Counted from the stretch's first letter, positions 25,393 through 34,504 are shown. The stretch: DNA of 64,000 bases from Flavipsychrobacter stenotrophus (GCF_002954265.1 NZ_PPSL01000007.1:62001-126000); one strand, 5' to 3'. Program-made: numbers and translations. Notes: a model not told the origin generated them from the sequence alone.

Positions 25393-27759
25393 ATGCAGAA
25401 AATTCTTTTTTTATTATTCCTTGTTTTAATATCAGTTACAAACTCAGATCTACTCGCCCAGGAACGGCCCAAATTTCTGTTCGACACAGTCGTAGCTAAA
25501 AACGATCAGGTAATAATAAAGGATACCCTTGCGGTGAATGATAGTACCAAACAAAAAGATACGCTGGTAATACAGAGGCATATCATCGTGAAGAAAGACA
25601 CCACCCCTGTAGAAGTAACAATAGACCCTTATAAGGTCACTACCTACATGTACGAAATACCTTTTAAAAGAAGGTATTTCCATGAAGATAAAATAGACAA
25701 GGAACTAAAACGGGCCGACGCATCAGATGGCATCATCGACAATCAGATAAGGTATAAAACAGACACCGCGTTATCTAAGATCATCACAAAGGCTATCCTC
25801 AAAGACGGCAACTTCCTGCAGGTAATGGTAGAGAATATGCCTGCAAACGGCCGCGACTCTTTTGCCGATCATCAGGAACGTATCCGCTGCCTGAACGCTG
25901 TGTATAACATGCTGCGCAACTTCAACACTGACCCCTCGCCCGATCCGATCTATTACAAAAAGGTGGTCGCCAATATGCATGATATGCTTATTGCTTACAA
26001 CGAGGATAAGTTCGCCAGCTTCTGCGTAAAAAACACCAATTATATAACACTCGACAATGGCCGTTTGCTCTTCGATAACTATAAAGAAGTACGCGCCTAC
26101 ATGTACACAACCCTCGGCAAGGCTGACCCTAAGAAAATGATCAAACGGCTGGGCGACTTTGCCAACGATACCTTTGCAGGTCCAATAATAGCAGACGTCG
26201 CGATTACCGACCCTGATATCGTTTACAATTACGCCACATCTACCAACGCGGCACTTACCGATGCGGTACATCGCACTGCTAACCCTCTTGTGCAGTCAAT
26301 TGTAAAGATCGCCGATGGCTCTAAAGCACCACTTAAAGCGCTTTGTTTCCTGGGCGACATCTACCATAAAAGAAAAACAGTAGCACAGATCGATGTGATC
26401 ACCGCCGATGAAGATCTGTTTTACAAAAATCTCATCCGCCTTAAGGTGACCGAAGAACCTATCGCCAAATACACCTATACACAGGAGGCTGCACATCGCG
26501 CCCTCAGGTACATACGGGAAATGAATGAACTGCATGAATCTTCTGATGCCGTTAGGTTCAAAATAATTGAAGGACTATCGCACGTAGAACTATACAACGT
26601 AATGGTCTACGGCCAGGACGAGATCTATACCAGCAGCTTCCTCGGCTCTTTCAAAAGGCTGCTTGACAAAATGAAGCCAATGAAGGGCAATCAACTGCTC
26701 GATTCATTGCACTACGATCACTTCCGCACATTCATCCGCATGTGCGCCGGTTACAACACCCTGTCAGAGTTCCTCTACACTATGGATGATTCTTCCCGTA
26801 TCACCCTGATGTCAGGCTTTATCCGCAACCTGCAGAAAGGGCGCGAAGACGACCTTGAAGATGCGGTAGATGTGGCTGATGCCTTTGGCAGCATTACAGA
26901 CACTGCACTATCTGCTTTCCTGCAAAACCAGGTAAAAGAAAGTTACGAACAATCATTTAAGGAACGAAGCAAGAAAGGTATGGTCATCTACAGCCTCCTA
27001 TCCAGACTGTTCGATGGCAATAAGATCTCAGATAGCGATACGGGTGCCAATGTAGTATCTGCAAGACTAGGCTTGCCTAACATCAACAAGGTAGCATTCA
27101 AAGATCTGGTCAATGACTCCGGCACCGTCTACCAACAGGTATTCTTCTTTGGCGACGAAGACGGCAAACACTCTTATGAACACTTTACCGACCTGTTCCG
27201 CAAAGACAAACGCTGGAAAATGGCCACCAATGCCAACTGGACAACCATTTCATCAGTAACGGGCAGAAAGGTAGTTATCTATGCCAACCTGCCCCTGCCC
27301 GATCAGGAAGCAGAAGCCGCCATAGACAAAACAACCAAGTTCCTCACAGATACAGGCATCCATCCATCTATCATGATACATCGTGGCCATAGCTACCACC
27401 TTAAATCTACAATGGAGCGACTGGACAAGAGCGCCCGAATCATCATCCTCGGCTCTTGCGGCGGCTACCAGAACCTGGCGGGCGTGCTCAACAAATCACC
27501 TAATGCACACATAGTATCATCAAAGCAAACCGGCACCATGGGCGTGAATGATGAGATCCTCCGCTCCCTCAACAACTCATTGATAGAAGGCAAAGACATC
27601 AACTGGATCAACATGTGGCAGGGACTCGAAGTCTTCTTCAACAAAAAGCGCGACGCCGCCGACAAGGACAAATTCTCAGACTACGTACCACCCTACAAAA
27701 ACCTCGGCGCCATCTTCATTAAAGCCTACCGCCACATGATGGAAGGTGATGGCAAATAG
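25393..27759 (+). CDS. Large secreted protein with possible caspase-like (clan CD) C-terminal domain
   Basis: A 788-aa protein with a clear signal peptide (MQKILFLLFLVLISVTNSDLLAQ). I do not recognise a named family. Residues 25-100 are polar; 100-560 are mainly helical and may form a repeat-like solenoid (AAHRALRYIREMNELH; GSFKRLLDKMKPMKG). The C-terminal 170 residues look like an alpha/beta fold: MATNANWTTISSVTGRKVVIYANLPLP, then SIMIHRGHSYHLKSTMERL and ARIIILGSCGGYQNL. A hydrophobic strand ending in H-x-G-H (His663, His666) and another ending in G-S-C-G-G (Cys689) is the pattern of the His/Cys dyad in clan CD peptidases (caspase, gingipain and CHAT families). That assignment is inference from motif shape only. 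It could act in the periplasm or outside the cell. Confidence 0.75.
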   Translation: MQKILFLLFLVLISVTNSDLLAQERPKFLFDTVVAKNDQVIIKDTLAVNDSTKQKDTLVIQRHIIVKKDTTPVEVTIDPYKVTTYMYEIPFKRRYFHEDKIDKELKRADASDGIIDNQIRYKTDTALSKIITKAILKDGNFLQVMVENMPANGRDSFADHQERIRCLNAVYNMLRNFNTDPSPDPIYYKKVVANMHDMLIAYNEDKFASFCVKNTNYITLDNGRLLFDNYKEVRAYMYTTLGKADPKKMIKRLGDFANDTFAGPIIADVAITDPDIVYNYATSTNAALTDAVHRTANPLVQSIVKIADGSKAPLKALCFLGDIYHKRKTVAQIDVITADEDLFYKNLIRLKVTEEPIAKYTYTQEAAHRALRYIREMNELHESSDAVRFKIIEGLSHVELYNVMVYGQDEIYTSSFLGSFKRLLDKMKPMKGNQLLDSLHYDHFRTFIRMCAGYNTLSEFLYTMDDSSRITLMSGFIRNLQKGREDDLEDAVDVADAFGSITDTALSAFLQNQVKESYEQSFKERSKKGMVIYSLLSRLFDGNKISDSDTGANVVSARLGLPNINKVAFKDLVNDSGTVYQQVFFFGDEDGKHSYEHFTDLFRKDKRWKMATNANWTTISSVTGRKVVIYANLPLPDQEAEAAIDKTTKFLTDTGIHPSIMIHRGHSYHLKSTMERLDKSARIIILGSCGGYQNLAGVLNKSPNAHIVSSKQTGTMGVNDEILRSLNNSLIEGKDINWINMWQGLEVFFNKKRDAADKDKFSDYVPPYKNLGAIFIKAYRHMMEGDGK

Positions 27760-28059
27760 TCACCGGTAGGTAACAGATCATAGATAACTGTCGCGAGAGT
27801 TAGCGCAGCGCTCTCGTGACGACATAATTTAACGGTCTCTAACCCGAACACCCGGCCGGCCCTCTTTGAGTCCGTAAAAATTACGCTGGGCAAAGCCTCC
27901 CGACTTCGGCCTATTGTTTGCCGTTGTTGGTGTTATCACCAAAAACCATCGGGCCTGTCCTCTTTGAGATCGCCCAAACCACAACCACCGTTAAACCTTT
28001 TTTTCCCAATACCCATGCTCCACCCTTATATTTACGTCTAATAGTATAACGGTATCACT
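27760..28059. other. Gene-free stretch with a hairpin
   Basis: About 300 bp. An inverted repeat GTCGCGAGAG / CTCTCGTGAC at 27790-27820 follows the upstream gene by 30 bp but lacks a U-tract. The phrase CCTCTTTGAG occurs twice (near 27860 and 27959) and the interval is otherwise unremarkable; no ORF is supported. Confidence 0.5.
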
Positions 28060-28431
28060 ATGAACACAAAACTCCTCACATCACTACTCCTCGTCGCTAC
28101 ACTCCCGGCCAGAGCACAAGAGCTATACGGCATTGTTACAGACACCCGTCGTGAACCACTCACCAATGCTACAGTAAGAATACTCCAAAACACCAAAATG
28201 ATAGCGGGGACCATCACCGACTTCAATGGTGTCTACAACTTAAAACTACCCGATACCGGCACCTACGAAATTGAAACAACCTACATCGGCTACCAAACTC
28301 AAAGAGCAAACAAAACAGTAGCAGGTAGCAAACAAACCATTGCCAATTTCTTTCTCGCACAACGATTTGAAAGTCTCCATCCATACAATACTCGGCAGTG
28401 CGGCAAAAAGCAATTGACAAATAAACATTAA
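28060..28431 (+). CDS. Small secreted CarboxypepD_reg-like protein
   Basis: A 123-aa protein with a short signal peptide (MNTKLLTSLLLVATLPARAQ). Residues 22-100 form one carboxypeptidase-regulatory-like beta domain: ELYGIVTDTRREPLTNATVRIL, then ITDFNGVYNLKLPDTGTYEIE and a YIGYQTQ strand. In Bacteroidota this domain usually caps TonB-dependent receptors or long surface proteins; here it stands alone with a short basic tail. A similar gene follows 28 bp downstream, so the two are probably one transcript and a tandem duplicate. Function unknown; it might be a truncated relic of a receptor, but the signal peptide and intact domain argue for a real small protein. Confidence 0.65.
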   Translation: MNTKLLTSLLLVATLPARAQELYGIVTDTRREPLTNATVRILQNTKMIAGTITDFNGVYNLKLPDTGTYEIETTYIGYQTQRANKTVAGSKQTIANFFLAQRFESLHPYNTRQCGKKQLTNKH

Positions 28432-28459
28432 TACGTACGAACCTCAACCAACTTTGCAC

Positions 28460-28885
28460 ATGAATTTTAAACTACAGATACTATCATTACTACTAGTATC
28501 AACTTTCTACGCAACCGCGCAGCAGATAAACGGCATAATTACAGATAGCATGAAACATCCCATTGTTAATGCCTCGGTGGCTGTGAGACAAAATGGAATT
28601 GTAGTTGGCAAAAACAATACGGATTCCAATGGCAGGTACATTCTGAATGTGGTCAATGCTGGATATTACAACCTCACAGCAAGCAAACAGGGGTTACAGA
28701 CGATCACCATCTTAAAATTAATTGTTGGCCCTAATGAAAAAACGGAACAAAATTTCACTTTACTAAACGTATGCTATCATAAGGGTATTCTAAAGAAAAA
28801 CTTTATAAGACCTTTTAGTTGTGACAACGGGCACAGACATCGGAACTATCCTAGTAGAAATGCCTCGCTTGAGGCTGAAAAATAA
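28460..28885 (+). CDS. Small secreted CarboxypepD_reg-like protein (tandem paralogue)
   Basis: A 141-aa protein starting MNFKLQILSLLLVSTFYATAQ (signal peptide; an ATG two codons upstream is also possible). The single beta domain QINGIITDSMKHPIVNASVAV..NTDSNGRYILNV..GYYNLTASKQGLQT matches the upstream gene in layout: GxITD, PxxNAxV, TDxNGxY. After the domain comes an unrelated basic, Cys- and His-containing tail (CYHKGILKKNF; CDNGHRHRNYPS). Presumably periplasmic or surface-associated. A hairpin with a T-rich tail at 28980-29001 may end the transcript. Confidence 0.65.
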   Translation: MNFKLQILSLLLVSTFYATAQQINGIITDSMKHPIVNASVAVRQNGIVVGKNNTDSNGRYILNVVNAGYYNLTASKQGLQTITILKLIVGPNEKTEQNFTLLNVCYHKGILKKNFIRPFSCDNGHRHRNYPSRNASLEAEK

Positions 28886-28979
28886 TCTTTAATAATCAAC
28901 CCTATTTTGCACGTGTCGAAGACTATCTACACCACATTAGTATCGCTTCATCAAGAAACATAGAGGAGTATAATTAAAT

Positions 28980-29001
28980 GCGGGATGTGTCTACATCCTG
29001 C
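28980..29001 (+). terminator. Terminator after the CarboxypepD_reg-like pair
   Basis: Stem GCGGGATGT / ACATCCTGC with a GTCT loop and one G-T pair, followed by TTATTTCC. Confidence 0.55.
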
Positions 29002-29070
29002 TTATTTCCTAACTGTGAATCAAGAAAATCCTTTCATCCCCTAAAAATCATGGTTCAGACTAATCCGCAC

Positions 29071-29098
29071 AAAAAAAGCGGGATGAAAACCATCCCGC
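29071..29098 (-). terminator. Rho-independent terminator of the ornithine aminotransferase gene
   Basis: Perfect stem GCGGGATG / CATCCCGC with an AAAAC loop. On the minus strand it is followed by seven T, the classic form, 30 bp after the stop codon of the gene ending at 29128. Confidence 0.9.
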
Positions 29099-29127
29099 CA
29101 ATATTACCTTATTAACCTATTAACTGA

Positions 29128-30357
29128 TTACCCTTTAATGCTCTTTGCTATTATAGCAATACACTCATCTATCTGCGCCCTGTCTATAAGCAGTGGTGGT
29201 GCAAAACGGATGCGGTCGCCATGGGTAGGCTTGGCCAACAGACCGTTATCCTTCAGGCGCATGCATATATCCCATGCTGCATCTTTATCAGGGTGATTGA
29301 TAACTATGGCGTTAAACAAACCCTTACCACGTACTATAGATATATGCTCACTATTCAGTGCCACCAATTCGCGACGCAGATGAGCGCCTTGTATAGCAGA
29401 GTTCTCAGCCATTTGCTCATCACGCAATACCTCTAAAGAAGCTATTGCCACTTTACAAGCCAGCGGATTACCACCATAGGTAGAACCATGTTCACCCGGC
29501 TTAATGGTGAGCATAATTTCATTATCAGCCAATACTGCCGACACCGGCATAGTACCGCCCGAAAGTGCTTTACCTAACAACAATATATCAGGTCTTACTT
29601 CTTCATGATCGCATGCCAGCATCTTACCTGTGCGCGCAAGGCCGGTCTGTATCTCATCAGCTATCAGCAATACGTTCGCATCCTTACATATCTGTGCGCA
29701 CTGTGCCAGGTACCCTTCATCCGGCACCACTACACCCGCTTCACCCTGTATAGGCTCTACAAGAAAGGCAACCACATTAGGATCCTGCAGTGCCACCTTC
29801 AATGCAGCTGCATCGTTATAAGGGATCACTTCAAAACCCGGTGTAAACGGACCAAAGTCACGGCGAGAATCATCATCGGTACTGAACGAGATCACACTCA
29901 ATGTACGGCCATGGAAGTTATGTGCGCAGGTAATGATCTTCGCCTTGCCCTGCTGCACTCCTTTCACATCATAACCCCAGCGGCGAGCAAGCTTCAAGCC
30001 GGTTTCAACCGCCTCAACACCCGTGTTCATTGGTAATACTTTATCGTAGCCAAAGAACTTAGTGATAAACTCTTCATATTCACCCAGCACGTCATTATGA
30101 AACGCACGTGAAGTGAGGGTCAGTTTTTGAGCCTGCTCCAGGAAAGCCTCTATGATACGAGGGTGACAATGCCCCTGGTTGATAGCAGAATACCCCGAAA
30201 GGAAGTCATAATATCGTTTATCATCAACATCCCATACAAACACACCCTGTCCTTTTTTAAGCACAACAGGCAGCGGATGATAGTTATGCGCACCGTATTG
30301 TTCTTCTTTTTCGAGGAAATATTGAGTAGATGATGTTAAATGAGTAGTTGCTTGCAT
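29128..30357 (-). CDS. rocD: Ornithine--oxo-acid transaminase
   Basis: A 409-aa class III PLP aminotransferase; OAT enzymes are typically about 400 aa. It converts ornithine and 2-oxoglutarate to glutamate 5-semialdehyde and glutamate in arginine/ornithine catabolism or proline formation. Diagnostic stretches: [57 protein letters not shown], the PLP-binding [12 protein letters not shown], and [17 protein letters not shown] with the Schiff-base lysine, then [12 protein letters not shown]. The YSAINQGH and NTGVEAVE variants are characteristic of OAT rather than acetylornithine aminotransferase. A TAAATTTG box ends only 4 bp before the ATG, suggesting a very short leader. It stands alone between two repeat-containing gaps. 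Confidence 0.93.
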   Translation of the reverse strand: MQATTHLTSSTQYFLEKEEQYGAHNYHPLPVVLKKGQGVFVWDVDDKRYYDFLSGYSAINQGHCHPRIIEAFLEQAQKLTLTSRAFHNDVLGEYEEFITKFFGYDKVLPMNTGVEAVETGLKLARRWGYDVKGVQQGKAKIITCAHNFHGRTLSVISFSTDDDSRRDFGPFTPGFEVIPYNDAAALKVALQDPNVVAFLVEPIQGEAGVVVPDEGYLAQCAQICKDANVLLIADEIQTGLARTGKMLACDHEEVRPDILLLGKALSGGTMPVSAVLADNEIMLTIKPGEHGSTYGGNPLACKVAIASLEVLRDEQMAENSAIQGAHLRRELVALNSEHISIVRGKGLFNAIVINHPDKDAAWDICMRLKDNGLLAKPTHGDRIRFAPPLLIDRAQIDECIAIIAKSIKG

Positions 30358-30361
30358 GTGG

Positions 30362-30369
30362 CAAATTTA
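30362..30369 (-). promoter_or_regulatory. TAnnTTTG -7 box just upstream of rocD
   Basis: On the minus strand TAAATTTG matches the -7 consensus fully and ends 4 bp before the ATG; no good -33 TTG is present at 19-21 nt. If used, the mRNA would be nearly leaderless. Confidence 0.35.
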
Positions 30370-30792
30370 CAGATTAAAGGCTAAAATACCATACTGCTAT
30401 ATATTATAGCTATAGATAAAACCTATAAATGACAAATGTAATGAGCATCTATGAGATGCTACGGTAGCCAATGTACATCGTTATTGATTTTGTAATTTGC
30501 GTATTAGATAGCCATTTTCCTGTTTAGTTGAAATGACCTTAGTGACAATGGCATTCGGTTAAGGTAGTCTGCATACTTATAACGTCCGATACCTTCGGCA
30601 TCGTTTTCCAATTTGTATCGGATTTTGCTATAGACATCTGATACCTTCGGCATCATAACATATTGTTAGTTAAGGGTTGTATGTATTCGTAATGACGCTG
30701 AAGGCGTCACATATTTATAGCAATACAAGCTATTTAGGACACGAAGCCGAAGGTATCGTATGTCTATATAAGCACAATTTCTCAACCAAAAC
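30370..30792. other. Gene-free stretch with short palindromic repeats
   Basis: About 420 bp without a credible gene. From 30588 to 30757 it contains GATACCTTCGGCATC twice (30588-30602, 30640-30654), GACGCTGAAGGCGTC (30694-30708) and GCCGAAGGTATC (30746-30757): hairpins with the same CTGAAGG/CCTTCGG core as the TGAA-loop family elsewhere in the window. GAGCATCTATGAGATGC near 30442 is another. Confidence 0.6.
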
Positions 30793-30825
30793 AAAAAACC
30801 GCTGCCCAATCTGATCGGGCGGCGG
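30793..30825 (-). terminator. Rho-independent terminator of the DUF2147 gene
   Basis: Stem CCGCTGCCC / GGGCGGCGG with a 9-nt loop; on the minus strand a run of six T follows. It lies 25 bp after the stop of the gene ending at 30850. Confidence 0.88.
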
Positions 30826-30849
30826 CTAGAATGTAATTTCCTTGAAATA

Positions 30850-31296
30850 TCAATTAGTTCGTTCCCATACGGTTGTACGCCCTATAAGCGAGATGCCAAC
30901 ATATCCCCTTACATCCAGTTTATCGCCTTTGTAAGTGATCTTGCAGCTATAGGTCTTGCCATTTTTAGGATCATAGATCTCGCCATCATTATACGTTTCT
31001 TTATCATCGATCTTGAAGTGCTTCAGGAGCACGATCCCCAGCAGCGGCACTTTCTTCAGTGCATCCTTAGGATTCTTGTCGTCCATCTTAGGCACACCGT
31101 TTCTTAGCGGTTCCTTAAGCCATACAATTTTGCCCCAGAACTTACCATCAGTAGCCTTGTATATTTCCACCTTGGCCGTCTTTTCTTCATTGTACCACAG
31201 TCCCTCTATCTTGTCTTTTTGAGCAAATGCAGAAAGCCCTGTACTGAGGATCAGACTCAATATAAGTACCACGTGCATTGAAAAACGTTTGATCAT
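30850..31296 (-). CDS. DUF2147 domain secreted protein
   Basis: A 148-aa protein with a signal peptide ending SAFAQ (residues 1-25; a start at Met7 would also leave an intact signal). The mature part is a DUF2147 domain: IEGLWYNEEKTAKVEIYKATDGKFWGKIVWL, then DGEIYDPKNGKTYSCKITYKGDKLDVRGYVGISLIGRTTVWER. The GxIYDPxxGKTY and LxVRGYxG motifs are characteristic. The family is a periplasmic lipocalin-like beta-barrel of unknown function, frequent in Bacteroidota and Proteobacteria. A strong terminator follows. Confidence 0.88.
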   Translation of the reverse strand: MIKRFSMHVVLILSLILSTGLSAFAQKDKIEGLWYNEEKTAKVEIYKATDGKFWGKIVWLKEPLRNGVPKMDDKNPKDALKKVPLLGIVLLKHFKIDDKETYNDGEIYDPKNGKTYSCKITYKGDKLDVRGYVGISLIGRTTVWERTN

Positions 31297-31357
31297 AACT
31301 GTTCGTTTAAATGGTTAGTAATCGCTGAGATAAATATAAAAAATATTTCTGAAATCC

Positions 31358-31810
31358 CTAAGCCTTTGCCTTCGGAATATCTTCTGCATAATCATCACTA
31401 TGCGGTGTTTGCATAAAAAGCGTATTCAGGTCATCAGGCAACGAAGTCAGCTTTCTTTGTACCGTATCTATCCATGCCCCGTCTACATTGATAATGGCGG
31501 CCTTGGTATTGTCACTCCTGTATATCTCATGCCTTATAGACCACCGCGATCCATCAGCCCGACTTTTGGTTAATTCGCACGTCACCCGCACTATATCATT
31601 TGGCCGTACCTCTTTTAGAAAGAAAGTCTCCTCCCGAAAGAGAATAGGACCTATACCCTGTTTCAGAAACACAGATGGTTTTAGACCAAAGCGTTCCAGC
31701 AAATTCAATCTTGCCTGCGCAGCAAAATCGGCATATGCTGAATGGCGTAAGTGCGCATTGGCATCCACCATTGACCACATCACCTGCCCCTCATAAAATA
31801 CATTGTTCAT
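31358..31810 (-). CDS. Acyl-CoA thioesterase, hotdog fold (4HBT-like)
   Basis: A 150-aa protein starting MNNVFYEGQVMWSMVDANAHLRHSAYADF at 31810; an upstream in-frame ATG at 31873 would add a hydrophobic stretch atypical for the family. It has the 4HBT-type N-terminal VDxNxHLxxxxYxDF motif, where the catalytic Asp region lies (VDANAHLRHSAYADFAAQ), and strands FFLKEVRPNDIVRVTCEL and RWSIRHEIYRSDNTKAAIINVDGAWID. Such enzymes hydrolyse acyl-CoA thioesters. It sits just downstream of the GDSL lipoprotein and FadL genes, consistent with lipid metabolism; substrate not deducible. Confidence 0.85.
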   Translation of the reverse strand: MNNVFYEGQVMWSMVDANAHLRHSAYADFAAQARLNLLERFGLKPSVFLKQGIGPILFREETFFLKEVRPNDIVRVTCELTKSRADGSRWSIRHEIYRSDNTKAAIINVDGAWIDTVQRKLTSLPDDLNTLFMQTPHSDDYAEDIPKAKA

Positions 31811-31886
31811 GGTATCAGTTAGTTTAAAAGCAAAAGGTGTACCAATTATAGCAAATAGCAATAACGGGTACACCTTTATGATAAAA

Positions 31887-33191
31887 TTATGGGAATCTTA
31901 CTCCTGAATATTTGTTCACATCAACCATTGGAATCGTTGAGTGATACTTGTTGTTAATGGTAAGCAGAATGTAATTAGCAGCCAGTGCATATCCACGTGG
32001 TGTAAGATGCACACCATCCAAAGAGAATGCACCACCTGAAACGAATGTAGCGTTGAACGTAACTCCGTTAAATATTGTACCAGAGCTAATGGTCTTTAGG
32101 TAAGCATTCATATCTACCACTGGCAGATTATGTGCTGCACCCGCAGCTGCTATCACATTATTGAATGCTGCTGTCGCGTCCTTTACATTGGTCACCTCAT
32201 CAGCCGATAGCACGTAATTCTTTGGGATAGGCTTGCGGCTACCCCAGCCTGCACACTTCAGTGAATCTGAAGGCGTAGTCAGGATGATGTATTCACCATC
32301 GTGTATCTTCCTCATTCCACCCGGTGCAGCGGCATCTTGTATAATGAAGTAGTTGGCACCTGCGGTAAACGTAATGCCCAACGGAGCATAAGCTGCTGAA
32401 AGAGAATCGGCCTGGCCCTGGCGCAGAACTAAACCCTTAGCAGGTATGGTAGTGAAGTAAGGAATGCTGGTTACATCAGGTATATTGATCAATACCCCCT
32501 TTGCACCACGTGCAGTCATGGAATCTACTACGGAATTATACACACTTGTAAACGTAGCCAACGGCGAAATGTCTGACTGACCTGTACCGCTTACCGCACC
32601 ATTACCACCGGACGTAGCATAACCCAAAACATCATTAGCACCCAACCACATAGAGAAGAAGGTAGCATTGATCTTGGTAGCCTGCGTAACCGCCTTTTCA
32701 AAAGGACTGGTAAAGAACCTTGCGGCATAAGGATTGAATAAGGCATAGCCCGCAGTAGTATAGTCTATACAACGGATACCCGGCACACCCACATTGTTAT
32801 AAGGTCCGCCGGCTGCTATGTTGGCAGAGCTACCGGTAGTATCCAGCGTGCCGCTATACAATACTGGTCCAAGTGCGGTTACACCGTCGCAACCTGTGCT
32901 GTAACCTAAGACACGTTTGAGCCCCGGATAACCGGCCTCTCCCGGCAGCAAGGGCTGTTTAAACTCACCACCGCCAACCAGCTTAAACTGAGCTGCCAGC
33001 ATAGATGGGTAAGAACTCTGCTGACCACTGCGATACAGTGTACCATCGGCATAACCGGCTGTAAGAGAATTACCTACCGAAACGTAGGTGGTAAAATCCG
33101 CATCACCCTTCGATGGACTTGCAGGCTCCAAATTTGGCTTACAAGCAGCAAGGGAAAGCGTGGCTAATCCAACTATATATATTTTCTTCAT
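31887..33191 (-). CDS. SGNH/GDSL hydrolase lipoprotein
   Basis: A 434-aa lipoprotein: signal peptide MKKIYIVGLATLSLAAC with Cys17 as the lipidation site. Block I of SGNH hydrolases is VSVGNSLTAGYADG (nucleophile Ser42), block III-like FFSMWLGANDVLGYATSG supplies the Asn, and block V DGVHLTPRGYALAANYIL supplies the catalytic Asp and His. It probably acts as an esterase or lipase on the outer membrane. The start is 20 bp after the FadL stop on the same strand, so the two are cotranscribed. FadL plus surface lipase plus thioesterase suggests release and uptake of fatty acids, feeding the nearby beta-oxidation genes. Confidence 0.9.
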   Translation of the reverse strand: MKKIYIVGLATLSLAACKPNLEPASPSKGDADFTTYVSVGNSLTAGYADGTLYRSGQQSSYPSMLAAQFKLVGGGEFKQPLLPGEAGYPGLKRVLGYSTGCDGVTALGPVLYSGTLDTTGSSANIAAGGPYNNVGVPGIRCIDYTTAGYALFNPYAARFFTSPFEKAVTQATKINATFFSMWLGANDVLGYATSGGNGAVSGTGQSDISPLATFTSVYNSVVDSMTARGAKGVLINIPDVTSIPYFTTIPAKGLVLRQGQADSLSAAYAPLGITFTAGANYFIIQDAAAPGGMRKIHDGEYIILTTPSDSLKCAGWGSRKPIPKNYVLSADEVTNVKDATAAFNNVIAAAGAAHNLPVVDMNAYLKTISSGTIFNGVTFNATFVSGGAFSLDGVHLTPRGYALAANYILLTINNKYHSTIPMVDVNKYSGVRFP

Positions 33192-33211
33192 TGTTTGTCT
33201 GATTTAAGAAA

Positions 33212-34444
33212 TTAGAAATGATACGCAAACCCTACTCCACCTGTAAACGCTGTTGATTGGTACTTTCCGCTGAAATTTGCAGGGAGGAATGTCGCGTCGC
33301 GCTTGTCAGAAGTAACAAACTCCAATGCAGCCATAATGGTTATCTTTTTCATAGGGCTGAATGAAGCACCAACTGTTCCTACATACCTGTTCGCATCAGG
33401 CAACTCAGGAGATACATAACCATCTCTTACAGGTGTAGGATCATAAGCAGCACCGGCACTTACAGATAATGACTTCATGATCTGGTAATTAGCACCAAGC
33501 CTTATAGCCATAACACTCTGATAAAGACGGGGCGTGCGCGTATCGGCCAATGAAGAAGTATTGGTCTTATAGTCGAACACCAATGAATCATATACTTTCC
33601 AACCCGTGTATTCCAGGTCAGCCAATATGATCAACTTAGTATTGACCTTATAGCCTACACCAAATGTAATAACATCTGGCAGGTTGAGCTTGGTAGAGAA
33701 ATTGGTATTGGGGAAGTTAGCTGTCAATGAAGACGGCACAACGAATGTTGCATTACCATCGTCTACCTTCATCTTCACCTGAGAGCGATAAGTAAGACCC
33801 AGCTGTATCTTTTCTGTAGCCTTTACATGTACGCCAAGGTTAAAGCCAACCCCATTCGCATTACCTTCTAACGTGCCCTTGCTATCGGCACCAGTGGCAA
33901 ACTGCACCGGTAGTGCCTGCTCTATTTTTACATTACCAAAAGCATAGATGAAACCAGCACCTACACTCACCAGTTCATTGATCTTATAGCTAACAGTAGG
34001 CTGCACAAAAAAGCTCTGCAGCGATATGTTCCTGTTAATATATCTGCCCTGCCAGTTGTCGTCCCACTTGGTACCACTACCAAACGGAGTATACACGCCA
34101 ATGCCCACACCTATCTTATTATGCTTCTTCAATGTACCTCCGAAATAGAGATTGAACGGCGTAAAGGTCTGTGCCTTTGTCTCTGCCGAGTAGCCACCTG
34201 TTGGCGTTTGCACATATTTCACACTGGGCATTACAAAGTTGACCGCACCGTATACCTGCATTCCTTCCAGCCTGGATACTGCACCCGGATTGTAGAATAT
34301 AGAAGAGGCATCCCACGCCCAGGCAGTACCCGTATTGGCCATAGCCAACTGGCGTAATCCCTGCAGGTTTAACTGGAAACCTGCACCAAATGCTCCGGAA
34401 GAGTAAAGGAAGCAGGCAATTGCTGAAATACATAGTTTTTTCAT
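33212..34444 (-). CDS. OmpP1/FadL-family outer-membrane transporter
   Basis: A 410-aa beta-barrel precursor with signal peptide MKKLCISAIACFLYSSGAFG. The mature N-terminus AGFQLNLQGLRQLAMANTGTAWAWDASSIFYNPGAVSRL is the FadL signature: an N-terminal plug with the GxxLxxxGxxxxxxA..A..ASxxxxNPA theme. Later strands are typical barrel hairpins (IGVGIGVYTPFGSGTKWDDNWQGRY; LGLTYRSQVKMKVDDG) and the protein ends FTGGVGFAYHF with a terminal Phe for BAM recognition. FadL channels carry long-chain fatty acids or other hydrophobic compounds. First gene of a likely FadL-GDSL transcript, downstream of fadE and separated from it by a terminator. Confidence 0.92.
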   Translation of the reverse strand: MKKLCISAIACFLYSSGAFGAGFQLNLQGLRQLAMANTGTAWAWDASSIFYNPGAVSRLEGMQVYGAVNFVMPSVKYVQTPTGGYSAETKAQTFTPFNLYFGGTLKKHNKIGVGIGVYTPFGSGTKWDDNWQGRYINRNISLQSFFVQPTVSYKINELVSVGAGFIYAFGNVKIEQALPVQFATGADSKGTLEGNANGVGFNLGVHVKATEKIQLGLTYRSQVKMKVDDGNATFVVPSSLTANFPNTNFSTKLNLPDVITFGVGYKVNTKLIILADLEYTGWKVYDSLVFDYKTNTSSLADTRTPRLYQSVMAIRLGANYQIMKSLSVSAGAAYDPTPVRDGYVSPELPDANRYVGTVGASFSPMKKITIMAALEFVTSDKRDATFLPANFSGKYQSTAFTGGVGFAYHF

Positions 34445-34504
34445 AAATGGTCCGTTGTTAAAAGGGTGAGCAATAAAGAAAAAATCAAAATGGAATTATT
34501 GGAG

